64,000 bases of DNA from Begonia masoniana (lineage: Eukaryota; Streptophyta; Magnoliopsida; Cucurbitales; Begoniaceae), in assembly GCA_022432975.1 (NCBI GenBank), contig CM039516.1, forward strand, positions 36,483,599 through 36,547,598, read 5' to 3'. Positions 1-11,414 of the stretch are shown here, piece after piece. Below the pieces are notes generated by a model that saw only the letters and a program-made list of their open reading frames with translations, searched no databases and had not been told where the DNA came from. A program made the translations under genes and the position numbers. Each line of letters begins with the position of its first letter. Positions within the stretch are counted from its first letter, which is position 1.

Positions 1-183
1 ATTATTATTATATTTTACATTTAATAATTCAAATTTACTCGAACAATTGATGAGTTATTTCTGAACATTGTGGCTCATTGACATCTCTTAAAATATAGAA
101 TAAAATGAGAGTGCATTTAAAATAATTAAATAATTATAAAAAGAAAGTTACATGAACAAATAATAATACTACATATTTTTTTA

Positions 184-668
184 GGAAAAGTTTAATTTAG
201 ACTCCAACGTATGGGGTCAGTGATCATTTGGTCTCTAACGTTTATTTTTGTCTCAATCAGACTCTATCGTATACAACGTTTGCAATTAAAACACTCTCGT
301 TAAATTTGACACGTGCTCTGCACATGCGCTGCTAAAACTCCAAAATATCCTCCTTCCCTCCCTAGCTGTTGATTTTTTCAATTAGGAAAAGTATGTTTAA
401 TTGATATTTAGTTCTTCATATATTAACTCTTCAATTGCAGTTGTTCGTGAAGGAGTATCTCTCATTGTTTGTTTTAGCAAGAAATGAGGGTATTTTAAGG
501 TTTTAGCAGCGCACATGCAGAACACGTGTCAAATTTAACAGAAAATTTAACGGAATGGTTTGAATTGCAAACAATGTATACGATAAGGTCTGATTGGAAA
601 AAAAAAATTAATGTTAGAAATCAAATGACCACTGACTCTATACGTTGAGGTCTAAATTAAACTTTCCC
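184..668. mobile_element. Foldback (long inverted-repeat) MITE-like element
   Basis: The two ends are inverted copies of each other over roughly 160-180 bp. The left arm begins GGAAAAGTTTAATTTAGAC, and the reverse complement of the right arm begins GGGAAAGTTTAATTTAGACC. Further matching blocks run through the arms, for example the TGACACGTG and GCGCTGCTAAAAC blocks. The flanks are T-rich (attttttta on the left, atttttttta on the right), compatible with a 9-10 bp target duplication of the Mutator type, but the homopolymer makes this weak. No coding sequence lies between the arms. Non-autonomous inverted-repeat element is the best reading; the superfamily is uncertain. Confidence 0.6.
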
Positions 669-1614
669 TATTTTTTTTATTTCATCCTATAAAACTCACA
701 TTGTTATATAAAATAAGAGTGTTGAGTGGAGAGAGAGCGAGGATGTGTGATGTGAGGCCTGCCACACAGAGACAGGGAGAGAGATGTAAGTCCCGCACCA
801 CCAACAATTGTCATTGTCTCACCTCGAAAATATGAAGGTGTGGGGCACCTTCATTTTCCCATAAATAATTGGGTTTGTCAAGTCTTTGCATGTTGGGCTA
901 GCCTGTAGAATTATTGCGCAGGCCTCGTAATTGGACTTACTCTTTAATTATAGTTGAAAAGGTCTGGCGGACGGGCTGGAAGGCCAAGCCCGTCGAGCTC
1001 GCGGGTTGTCTCATTTGACCAACACGCCTCGCAATCCGAGGACAACGAACTCGATTCAACTGTTGTTTGGGACCTGACCAGACTCAAAGTAACGGGTCGA
1101 GCAGGTAGGTTGGCAAGCCAACCCGCTCGCTTAACATCTCTATCGCGTTCTCAAGACAACGAACTCGACTCAACTGTTGTTTGGGACCAAGCCATCAATA
1201 ATTATTATATTAAAATTTGATATATTATCATTTGAAGTTTATTTAATTAATCCAAAAATTGTTTTATAACTCAACCAATCAATTAAATATATTATTTTCA
1301 GATTTAATAAAAACAATCAAACAAAAAAAAATCAAAGATTTAATTGATTAAACAAAAACTTATAATTTCAACTTTCACTCAACAATTAATTTAATATTTT
1401 GTCCATCTTTTAACTCATTATTCATCCACTTGAATCAATCAAATATTCTATTATTTATAAAAAAAATTCTCAATTTTAATAAAAATAATTATTTAATAAT
1501 TTTTTATATTATGATATAAAACTAATCAAACAATTTCATTAAGATCGTAACTTTTATTATGATTTCACACGACTTGTAGATATTTTTATTCTGTGTAAAT
1601 CAGATTGTTTCATC
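669..1614. other. Intergenic sequence, no gene seen
   Basis: This stretch is AT-rich with one GC-richer patch (about 940-1200). The patch contains an imperfect tandem duplication of about 114 bp period: the block ACAACGAACTCGA..CAACTGTTGTTTGGGACC occurs at about 1043 and again at about 1157. The 88-codon open frame across it has no recognisable domain and I do not call it a gene. Short G+C inverted motifs (for example GGACGGGC..GCCCGTC) suggest a decayed DNA transposon end, which I could not bound. Confidence 0.4.
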
Positions 1615-3679
1615 TCACATTGGCGCCGCAAAGAGAGAGAGAGAGAAAGGGAAAGAGGATGGTGATTCTTGGGCATGTGAAACCTTCGCGAGAGGAGGCC
1701 GGAGACGTATTCGTGAGATGACCCTCACCAACATTGGTGAAGTCATTTTGAAGGTAAACCTTTTGTCTTCTCTATTTTCGAAAAAAATAGAGGATTAATT
1801 AGGTTGGGAAGGGATTCGGGCAATGAAGCTCAAATCCGTTCGATTATTCTAGATTGTTGATATTTTTGGAGTGCTTGCAGGTTTAATCGCTATTTGAAAG
1901 CGAGAAACGGCTGGCAAGGGCGACTTCTACAAACTCCCCTTCGGTGGAAATCAACCCGTGGTCGACACTTCGAGAAAAAGTGTCGACAAATTGTGTGTTC
2001 TAGCGTGAGCAAGTGTTAACACTTGTGGACTAAGTGTCGACCGGTGAAAAACCCAAAATTTGAAAGTGTCGACCAGTTTAGTGAAGTGTCGACTGCACAA
2101 CTTTTTAATTTGAAAAAATAGAGGATTAATTAGGTTGGGAAGGGATTCGGGCAATGAAGCTCAAATCCGTTCGATTATTCTAGATTGTTGATATTTTTGG
2201 AGTGCTTGCAGGTTTAATCGCTATTTGAAAGCGAGAAACGGCTGGCAAGGGCGACTTCTACAAACTCCCCTTCGGTGGAAATCAACCCGTGGTCGACACT
2301 TCGAGAAAAAGTGTCGACAAATTGTGTGTTCTAGCGTGAGCAAGTGTTAACACTTGTGGACTAAGTGTCGACCGGTGAAAAACCCAAAATTTGAAAGTGT
2401 CGACCAGTTTAGTGAAGTGTCGACTGCACAACTTTTTAATTTGAAAAGGCATCGACACCTCAGGAGGAAGTGTTGGCCTGCTAGCGTATTCTGGGTTGAA
2501 ACCAGAGAGGTATGGAGTGTCGACCGCTAGGATGAAGTGTCTACTACAGCTAAACTCGACTGTTCCAAGTGTCGACCGATGGGTCGACCCCCACTTATAA
2601 ATGTCAACCGCACAACCTTAGTTTTGGGTAAATTCTTCTAAAGTTCGTGACTGTTTATAGTGTTTCATATTGGATTCCTAGTCTCGGTATAGGACCCATC
2701 TACGTGTCTTCCCTTAGTGTTGAGTGGAATGTTTATGACCTTGTTTTCCTTTTGGTCATCGTTGAGATAGAGATTTTATGCCTTATGTATTGCATAACAT
2801 TATTTTCGAGAACTATAATTTTGGTGGGTTGCCACCTGTAAAAGTATAACGGGGCTTGATTAACAGCACATTCGTTTTATGCGTATGCTTTTCTCATGTT
2901 ATTTCCAGCATTCATGATATTCGGTTTGTTGTGTTATGTTGAGAGGATGAACCATCTTGGTACTTTGAACAGTCTTTGAGTTAAAGTATCCCAAGACTAT
3001 CATGTTACACCTTTTGTTGCTTGAAGATGGTATTATTTGCACGTATAGAAAATTGGCAATAGGGCGGTGATGACGCGCTCCTTAGGTTTTGAATCTCTAA
3101 ACCTGATCAAAGAGTTAATTGTTTAAGTTGATGTCGTGACTGATTGTTGGTCGACAATCACTCGGATGATAGACTGGATCTTCATATCGCAGTCACTGTT
3201 TCCTTTAGTCTCATGAGATGTTGCTGAGTCTTCGAATCACCATCTTTCTGTGATATTATGCAGGAGTGGTCCTTGTGTGACACTTAATTTTTCACTAAGA
3301 ACGTTCTCTGTGAAAAACGGTGAGGGTTATTTTTGTAGTATAGCCACCTATGTACGTGACAAATTTTTATAACTACTTCACTGAAGGCTCGTGGAGCTTG
3401 TTTCGATAAAAAGATGGAAAGATGTTTCCTTAGCAGTTTTATAAAAAGACATGCATATTTTTGAAGTTTAATCACGGTTTTGAAATAAAGATAGAATCTC
3501 ATTTTTAAAACAAGATGCATTAGGTCTAACGTTTTTACTGAGTTAGGCACTCACTCCAACGACCCCCTCTCAATCCAGGTAGACAGAAGTGTTTGTAGCT
3601 TCAGTGGAGACTGGGAAAGGCAGCTAGTGTTTTCATTTTCTGTTAAAACTTTGCTTGTACTTTCTTGGTAAGGACTTAG
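1615..3679. repeat. LTR-like repeat with GTGTCGACC motifs (degraded)
   Basis: A repetitive non-coding block rich in the motif GTGTCGACC (about 1952-2590). It ends in a region (3540-3679) that looks like LTR leader DNA, including the GGCACTCACTCCAACGACC stretch. The same motif style recurs at 23280-23500, 58990-59200 and in the 64-bp array at 55138-55745. The start carries TGGCGCCG at about 1620, which resembles a retroelement primer-binding site but is too short to rely on. No protein domains are visible in any frame. Retroelement origin is inferred; the boundaries are approximate. Confidence 0.4.
1783..2447. repeat. 331-bp near-identical tandem duplication
   Basis: The block starting AAAAAATAGAGGATTAATTA at about 1783 recurs about 331 bp later at 2114, and the two copies look essentially identical through CTTTTTAATTTGAAAA. 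Each copy contains several GTGTCGAC motifs. Such identity implies a very recent duplication or an assembly artefact. Confidence 0.85.
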
Positions 3680-4099
3680 TGTCAAGACCAAACCCGGCAC
3701 CTGACCGAATCCCGACAAATAGGATTCCCGAGGTGAGAATTATTCAACGTAAGACCAACGACCATTCAATGCAACGACTTTCTTCTAACAATTTCTACGT
3801 TACATCCTAAAATAAGAACTATTATATAAACAAACCAATGAACAATTGACATTTATACTCGTCCAACAATTTACATCAAATATCGGAAACAATAAAATAA
3901 AAATGAGTCACGACATGTGACTTTTCAACTCTGACAATAAATCATAATTCCAGATCGATCATATGCCTCGTTGTACGCTCTTTACCTTTGACTCGCTTTA
4001 TCCTTCTCGTTGAACATATCTAATATCTGAAAAATATAGATAATCTACGAATGAGCTTTACGCCCAGCAAATAAATCTAGTAACTAGAATAACTAACTT

Positions 4100-6277
4100 T
4101 GTAACGCCCCGAGTTATCTGAACCCGGTTCGTCACACAATGCCCGTACATGACTAAAAATTTCAACTGTATTTTTTTTTACAACTTGCAGCAAAAATCAT
4201 TTAAGCAAAAATAGAATTAGACAAAGCCATAAAAACAATGTTAACATAATAGTTGGAAATATTAAGAAGTAATCGGCCAATAGAAAATAGAAGTTTAAAT
4301 TGAAATACTTGAGGTGTCACAGAGGTCAAACGGATCTGCCGATTAATAAAGTCAACGGAAGAAGCAGAAACAGAAAATAGAAGGCTTCTGCCGATGACGT
4401 CAGCCAAATGAAAAACAAAGGACATCTCTCGGTAGACTGTATCTACCGGTGATAAACGACAAAATACACTCTACATCTTCCGATGACGTCAGCCAGATGA
4501 TTTCCTTCATCTGATCGACTTTGTTCTACATCCACCGGTGACTAAACGACAAGAGTCCTCCTACACCTACCGACGACGTCAGCACGCATCTGCCGATGAG
4601 TTTATTGAGACATCATCCGATAGACTTAAACCTACACCTTCCGATTGAGTAGACTGCATACGCCGATCACTAAACGACAAACTCTCTACTTATATCTTCC
4701 GATAGGCACATAACTATAACCCGACATCTACCGATAGACTTCATCTACCGATAGTGAACAAAACAACATCTTCCGATAAAACAAGCTACATATACCGATC
4801 ACTAAACGACATATTTCGTTCTATATCATCCGATGGCTTTCATTGAAGACGTTTTCCGATAGATAACAGAACAACAACTCAACCTCTGCCGATAGACTTC
4901 ATCTAACGATAGAGAACAGAATCACATCTCATCTACTCCTTGGTATACAAACACGACTCTAATTACAGAAAAGAATTTACTCACTTCACTGAAACCATTC
5001 AAAAACATTTCAAACCATTACAATACTAAAAATCCAGTGAGTGCCAACATTAAATCCCAACAGAATACTATTAACAGGAAAATCTCGAAATTATATTCAA
5101 AACATTGAAATCACTACTGTCATGAAAACTCAGTATACTTAAATTGAAACACTGTCAACTAAACTTTCACACCAACAGACATCAGTTAATCCGCCTCATC
5201 AGTATACCAGTTCGAGATAGAGAAGTGCTCCTTCAACCCCATATATTCGTCAGTAAACTCAGGGAATTCACCTGCAGTATCCTCAACACCTACATCACAA
5301 AACTCATCTATTAGCCTAATGCTAAGTAAGTAAAGCAATAATGAAATGATATGCTGAAACTTAAATCCTGAATATGCAGTTTCTACTTTCTCATCTCAGT
5401 TGCACATCGTTTGTTTACTGATCAGATCCCTTGATTCCCTTGGGAGTGAGATCAATTCTCCCAATGTCATACATCATCTTCATCAGTTAAGAGGTGGATG
5501 AAGTCCCTTAATAGCTATTCTGATCCCTCAGTTCCCTTGGGATTGGGATCAGTTCTCATAATGTCATAAATCCTCTTCATCAGTTAAGGGGTGGATTAGT
5601 TCCCTTAACCACCAATGCATTTCAATCTGTACTTGCCTTTCCATAATGATGCATGAAAGTTCATTTTCGTATTCTTTCAAAAACATGATACATAACATAC
5701 AGAAAATACTCAAACATACATAAACCTACTGTTTTGTGATGTAGGCCCGAGGGCACATACAATACTTCACTTACCTGGCTTCACCGAGAGTTCTTGGTGG
5801 TAGGATATTCCAAGAGCTGGCTCACCTAAAACATAAGCACAGCATTACTAAACTTCATTCTAAACATTAGGAAATCTAAAGGGCTAGTTCTAAGGGTTCT
5901 GTTCTTCGTCATTCCCGATTCATCGCTAAACCCCAAATCTCATCCCTCACTCTCTGTACTTCCAAAATGCACACATAGCCATCCACCAGTTATCTAGACA
6001 CTAAAAACAGCAAGTAATCGAATCAAAACTCACCTTGGTTTGAGGGGAATCGCCTAGGGGGAATCCGTCGAGCTGAGAGGTAAAAAGAAATGAAACAGTG
6101 GCGGCTACTCACACTGGACTCTTCCTTAAATACGTTATCCACTATGTAAAAATTCTAATTACCATCATGCCCTCGCCTGAACATTTATTAACCTAATCAA
6201 TAACTCCTCCAACCCTTCTATAAAAGTACATCATAAATAATAAATTAAATTTTGGTTCAATGGAACCGAGTGCTACA
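4100..6277 (-). mobile_element. Solo LTR, family L1 (chromodomain gypsy), TSD AACTT
   Basis: It begins TGTAACGCCCCGAG and ends CCGAGTGCTACA. AACTT immediately precedes (4095-4099) and follows (6278-6282) it, a perfect 5-bp target duplication. The sequence matches the 3' LTR of the gypsy element at 59214-61395 in layout and orientation, so the sense strand is minus. About 4390-4900 has diverged repeats of CCGATGACGTCAGCC and CATCTACCGATAGAC. At 5395-5640 a block of about 120 bp with GATCCCTTGATTCCCTTGGG is duplicated. On the minus strand a donor-like CCAGGTAAGTGAAG sits near 5775. No coding sequence. Confidence 0.9.
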
Positions 6278-6550
6278 AACTTAGACTCTACCACACTCAT
6301 TATGACCAAACATCGTCTTCCACCAAATTATGATTTTTATGAAATTAGTTTACTTTAAATTCATTTTGAAAACCCATGCAATTATTATAATGTAACACTC
6401 GAGTTAACGGCCAGGTGATTTTCCTAACTGTATTAACGGTCATGAATATTTAATCTTTACAGTTTAGGACTTATACCAAGAATAATTAATTTCATGTGGA
6501 TTTAAACTAGGTTGGGTGGCAAGGTTGTAATAATGGAGGGTGATGACCAA

Positions 6551-6558
6551 TATATAAA
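6551..6558 (+). promoter_or_regulatory. TATA box of L2 LTR
   Basis: TATATAAA lies about 160 bp inside the LTR and is followed about 35-50 bp downstream by GTAGCCGACACCTCCC. The L1 LTRs have the related GTAGCCGCCACT at the same place downstream of a TATTTAAGG box. This positional conservation marks the likely LTR core promoter and start region. Confidence 0.55.
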
Positions 6559-7374
6559 GAAAAAGGAAATGTTTTAAACCTCATTTGAACCACTGTAGCC
6601 GACACCTCCCTTTTCGGCGATTTCTTCTCTCCCAAGCTCTTGTTCTCTGCTTCCGGCATACCTTCTTCGACGATCGGTTTCTCTGCCACTACCCGACTAC
6701 TCTGTGCCCGAGGTATGCAATAGTCAATATAGCTATCTGTTAGCTTGTTAGCCTTGTTTTCTACTCGGCATTGGAGTTTTGGACTTTCCAATGGCCGACT
6801 AATAATAAGAATATTTGGAATCTGAGAGTGGGAATACTTTTATCAAATTGATTCTGAACATTTAGAACGACCACCCCTGAGTTATCGATAATCGAATCTG
6901 TCTGTTCTGGGATTTGGATTTCAAACTGCACAGGGTATTAGACTAAGGATTGGGGAATGACTTTAGCTATTAAATCTTAGGATAACTTGAGATTAGAACT
7001 ATTAGGATTTTGTTTTAACTACTGCAATGTAAATGTTTTAGGTGAAAAAGTTTGAAGAGAAAGGAGCTCAAAGTGCTAAGGAGACCAGGTAAGTGAATGT
7101 ATTAAGATTTCCGGCTAATAGAGCCCTACATCGTGGGAGTACTAGGTTGTTTAGATGTCTAATGTTTACCTTATGATAATGAGCTTGTCTGCACTTGAAG
7201 GATTTATGTATGTTGAGAGTTATACTATTTGATGACCTGCTAGTGAATGTGAAATTGTCTGCTCTGGTATGATCCTTGTCATAGTTTGATGGGTTAAAAG
7301 TTCTCATGTTCATGCATCATGAATGTTTCTCAAGCATAAGAAAATGTTTTAATGCATGTTTTCCATGAACAAGA

Positions 7375-7406
7375 TATGTATGTATATATGTATATATATA
7401 TATATA
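7375..7406. repeat. TATG/TA microsatellite
   Basis: A short run of TATG units followed by (TA)n inside the L2 LTR. The opposite-strand L2 copy has the corresponding CATA-rich run near 32655-32690. Confidence 0.7.
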
Positions 7407-7567
7407 AGAGTTATGCAACGTGGATTAAGTGAGGGTTGGGCGCGGTTCGGCGTATGTCACAGTCCAAAGAAAGACATATGAATACGACCCGCAGTAAGGA
7501 ACAAGATCAAACTCACTGTCGAACCCCCTTTACCGGCACAAATTCTCTCTTAATCCACACGACTTAT

Positions 7568-8006
7568 ATGAATGATGAATATAATCAAAGACTATGAATG
7601 ATGAATATGATCAAAGACTATGAATGATGAATATGATCAAAGACTATGAATGATGAATATGATCAATGACTATGAAGATGACTATGAATGATGAATATGA
7701 TCAAAGACTATGAATGATGAATATGATCAAAGACTATGAATGATGAATATGATCAAAGACTATGAATGATGAATATGATCAATGACTATGAATGATGAAT
7801 ATGATCAAAGACTATGAATGATGAATATGATCAAAGACTATGAATGATGAATATGATCAAAGACTATGAATGATGAATATGATCAAAGACTATGAATGAT
7901 GAATATGATCAAAGACTATGAATGATGAATATGATCAATGACTATGAATGATGAATATGATCAAAGACTATGAATGATGAATATGATCTATGACTATGAA
8001 TGATGA
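7568..8006 (+). repeat. 26-bp minisatellite, about 17 copies
   Basis: The unit ATGATCAAAGACTATGAATG plus ATGAAT repeats with a 26-bp period. Some units read GATCAATGAC instead of GATCAAAGAC, and one unit is truncated near 7670. The sister L2 copy carries a 37-copy array of the equivalent unit with a different consensus. Non-coding: 26 is not a multiple of three. Confidence 0.95.
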
Positions 8007-8649
8007 TTTCAAGCAAAGATATGAACAAGAAAAAAAGACTTATGAGCATGTGATTTTCCCAAACTATACATTCATGCATCCATGTAGTGTTGATTCTTCT
8101 AAGCATTAGGCTTATAGTTTAAACCTTTATGATGTAGGTGACGAGTTTTCAGGTGAGGAACTCAAGGTTAACAAGGATGTCTAAGCTTGGTTGCTGGAGG
8201 ATGCTCAGTGTGACAGTGAAGGCTGGATAGGCGAATAAGTTCCCTGGTTAAGCTCATAGTAAGTCAGAAAAGTTTACGATGAACAGATGATTAAATAGAA
8301 CAGAATTTCTTATAACAATGAGATTTAGATTTGAAGGGCTTGTCTTTAGAGTCTGAATACGATTTTAAGAATTAATGAATGGTTTGTTTTGTTTGAGTTT
8401 TCCGCTATGCGTATTTTAGATGAATTTATGATCTTTACTCATTGAGGTTTATAGCTATTAAGTTAAGAATCGGGTGAGTTGTGATATGTTCTATTTGATG
8501 AAGATGTTTGATGATTATAGTGTTTTACTGCCGTATGATAGAAGCTGGATGAAGCAATCATCCGACTGACGTCATCGGCGGATGTCAATAGATGAGAGTT
8601 AAATGATTGAGTCTTCCGGGTGACGTCACCGGAAGATGTAGTATGACGT

Positions 8650-9262
8650 CACCGGAAGATGTAGTTTGTTTAAGCCATCGGATGATGAAAGTGCTATTTT
8701 GTCGTCTAGCGACCGGAAGATATAGTTTGTTTAAGCCATTGGATGATGAAAGTGCTATTTTGTCGTCTAGCGATCGGCAGATGTAGAGTGTTTAAGCCAT
8801 CGGATGATGAAAGTGCTATTTTGTCGTCTAGCGACCGGAAGATATAGTTTGTTTAAGCCATTGGATGATGAAAGTGCTATTTTGTCGTCTAGCGATCGGC
8901 AGATGTAGAGTGTTTAAGCCATCGGATGATGAAAGTGTTATTTTGTCGTCTAGCGATCGGCAGATGTAGAGTGTTTAAGCCATCAGATGATGAAAGTGCT
9001 ATTTTGTCGTCTAGCGATCGGCAGATGTAGAGTGTTTAAGCCATCGGATGATGAAAGTGCTATTTTGTCGTCTAGCGATCGGCAGATGTAGAGTGTTTAA
9101 GCCATCGGATGATGAAAGTGCTATTTTGTCGTCTAGCGATCGGCAGATGTAGAGTGTTTAAGCCATCGGATGATGAGAGTGTTATTTTGTCGTCTAGTGA
9201 TCGGCAGATGTAGTGTAATAAGTCACCGGATGATGAGAATGTTATTTGTCGTTTAGTGACCG
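8650..9262 (+). repeat. 61-bp minisatellite, about 10 copies
   Basis: Each 61-bp unit contains GATCGGCAGATGTAGAGTG, AGCCATCGGATGATGAAAG and TATTTTGTCGTCTAGC. The array follows a segment with TGACGTCATCGG and two TGACGTCACCGG sites (about 8560-8650). Units at the ends diverge, while the middle ones are nearly identical, the usual pattern for unequal exchange. Confidence 0.9.
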
Positions 9263-9626
9263 GGTCATGTTTTAATTATTCACGTGAGATGCACATGACC
9301 ACCGGATGATGTAGAGAGCTTCTCCACCGGATGGTATAAACACGGTTTTGTCGTCTAGTGACCGGTAGATGCGGTTCATTCTTCTATCGGTAGATGCAGT
9401 CTATAACTTAAAGTTTTCCCTTCACTAGCCGATACACATTGTACTGCCCCCCGGCAGATATGTAATGCTTTCCTTTGCTGATTAAGGCTTAGCGAATCGT
9501 ATATGACATTTTGAGTTAAATTATGTTAAAAAAAATACACTGCTAATAATGAATCATGTGTGAGTAATAAGGATTAAATGATTAAGAAAGATACAGATTA
9601 TGTGACGATCCTCCCGGGTCGTTACA

Positions 9627-10769
9627 TATAAAATGTACATGTTTGAAATCAACGTCTTGAAAACCAATTTCACCTAATGATCAAATGAAATTGTATTAAA
9701 ACTATGCATTTAAAACCACAATTTTCACCATCACATAATCCAATGTAAATAAAATAACTTTGTATTAAAATCAGTAAGCCAAATAAAATCCATTGCATAA
9801 TTTAACAATAAATTAATAAATTTGCAATCTACATCAACCCAACATGTATAACTATAACAAATCTCTATAGATTTTTGGGCTTTCACCAGCCGGATTGTAG
9901 TACCTCGAGTCTGCTACTCTCGCGAGGTTTAAAGACTTTCAACCCAAGGGGGACGATAATCGTAAGGCCCCTACTATTTTCCATCATAGTTATACATATT
10001 GTGAATATAACTATAAACAAGTTAAATCAACGTATGATTTCCATTTTTTTTTTCCATTCCTCAATGCATGCTAAAAATGAAGGTAAAACCCATGCAATAA
10101 TCATTAAAAAAAAAAAAAACCAATCATATTCCTCAATGCATGCTAAAAATGATGGTAAAACCCATGCAATAATCATAAAAAAAAAAAAAAAAAATCATGT
10201 GACTTAATCAAAATAGAGCTTGATAAATTCAATTAAACGTAGTTATGTGATGAAATACTTTCAAACAACTTTTTCTATGCATAAAATCACAAGTTAATAA
10301 AACATCATATTTTTTATAAATACATTTCTTTCCCAATTCAAACACCTTCATCGAAGCCACAACTCAATCCACTATTCATAAAACTCAATTTTACCAAAAT
10401 ATCTCAGTTCTTGTCATTTTCTTTAAATCTAACTAGAACCAATCATTAATAAAAATCTATCTCCACCTAATAATGCAATAAAGTATAAACTAACTATTTT
10501 AACAGTTAGATTTACTTACGTAGTTATCGGTTCCACCTCTTTAACAGAAAACCTCCACTAAGCTTAACGATTCCTATGCCAAAACGATCATCTCGCCGAG
10601 ACGAACGCTTTTTCATAAAGGGTGGATTGTCAAAACTCGCGTTTTCCCTTTCTTTTCTCCTCTTCTCCTTCACGGTTTTCTGTCGGCTCTCGGTTCTCTC
10701 TGATTTCCTCTCTGAAATTTCAGTTTTCTCTCTCATAAGCTTTTTTCCATGAAGAGCTACAAAACAGCC

Positions 10770-10770
<1 letters not shown>
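9627..10770. other. L6-derived or intergenic DNA, no gene
   Basis: AT-rich, with GC-richer patches at 9870-9990 (TACCTCGAGTCTGCTACTCTC) and 10530-10740 (pyrimidine-rich on the plus strand, so purine-rich on minus). It is the part of candidate LTR L6 to the right of the L2 insertion. The open frames here are low-complexity and not convincing. Confidence 0.35.
10059..10200. repeat. 71-bp tandem duplication with poly-A tracts
   Basis: CCTCAATGCATGCTAAAAATG begins at 10059 and again at 10130. Each copy ends in a run of A residues. There are two copies only. Confidence 0.8.

Positions 10771-10772
<2 letters not shown>

Positions 10773-10834
<62 letters not shown>
10773..10834. repeat. (CT)n microsatellite, about 31 units
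   Basis: An uninterrupted CT dinucleotide run of about 62 bp. The long E/R open frame on the minus strand across it is simply GAGA-repeat translation. Confidence 0.95.
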
Positions 10835-10838
<4 letters not shown>

Positions 10839-11414
10839 TATTTCTTCTTCTCTTTCTCCACGTAAACATCACAAACTTAAGCCACATATCACTTTGCAAA
10901 TAGTACATTTCATGGTAATTTACAATTTAACCTACCTCATCTCTTAAACTTTATTATTTTACCCTCTCCTATTTGATTATTTACAATAAAATATTAATTA
11001 ATTATCTCTTAATCACACTTAATTTTTAATCTAATCCCAAGTAAAAAAACTTACACCATTAATTTTATACGACTTTTACAACACATGTTTACATAATTAT
11101 TCACTAAAATAACCTCAAAAAGTTATTACAATAAACTATTATACAATATCTCAAAAGTTCAAACCATTACATTTGGTCTTTTATTTTGGAACTGTAAACC
11201 TAATAGTAAGATTAGACTCTTCATGGTATAACATTGTTAAATATTTACTTTATTGCACTATTTGTTTGGAATTTTATTACGTGGGTTTGACTTGTGCGTT
11301 ACTTTAAAACTTCCACCGCAAATCTAGCTTTTGGCTGGGAGATCGTGTTCCCTTCTCAGCAATCATGTCGCCTAACCTGACATTTCTGTTCAGGCTCATC
11401 CACGGGTCTTGACA

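Larger units (their letters stand above)
7089..8137 (+). other. Intron-like interval in L2 LTR
   Basis: The donor-like CAG|GTAAGTG at 7089 is followed by GAGCCCTACATCGTGGG. The acceptor-like CTTTATGATGTAG|GTGACG ends at 8137. Equivalent donor and acceptor boxes occur in L1, L3, L4 and L5 LTRs. The 26-bp array lies wholly inside this interval. Splicing is inferred from consensus only. Confidence 0.35.
6391..9626 (+). mobile_element. Solo LTR, family L2, TSD TATAA
   Basis: It begins TGTAACACTCGAGTTAACGG and ends CTCCCGGGTCGTTACA. TATAA flanks both sides (6386-6390 and 9627-9631). It has a clear TATA box (6551-6558), a CT-rich leader start, a donor-like GACCAGGTAAGTG (GT at 7089), a 26-bp minisatellite (7568-8006), an acceptor-like GATGTAGGTGACG (AG ending 8137) and a 61-bp minisatellite (about 8650-9262). 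The opposite-strand copy at 30235-33639 has the same parts in the same order. There is no internal retroelement coding, so it is a solo LTR formed by LTR-LTR recombination. Confidence 0.9.
3680..11414 (-). mobile_element. Candidate outer LTR (family L6) containing two nested solo LTRs
   Basis: The outer termini are a perfect 10-bp inverted pair, TGTCAAGACC at 3680 and GGTCTTGACA ending at 11414, as expected for LTR ends. After removing the two nested solo LTRs (4100-6277 and 6391-9626) and one copy of each TSD, about 2.3 kb remains, close to the size of the other long LTRs here. On the minus strand near 4065 it has a GGGCGTAAAGCTCATT block resembling the CTAAGCCTTTAGCTCAC block of the L5 LTR. 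The flanking 5-mers (CTTAG, AAATA) do not match, so no TSD supports it. Alternative: two unrelated fragments that happen to share inverted termini. Confidence 0.5.

Noticed and set aside
1614..1640. TGGCGCCG as a retroelement primer-binding site
   Set aside because: Only eight bases match and no LTR end precedes it convincingly; mentioned as weak.
7560..8006. Coding minisatellite (Met-Asn-Asp-rich peptide)
   Set aside because: A 26-bp period shifts frame every unit, with stops in all frames.
10524..10908. Glu/Arg-rich minus-strand frames
   Set aside because: Produced by the CT/GA microsatellite and purine-rich LTR leader DNA.
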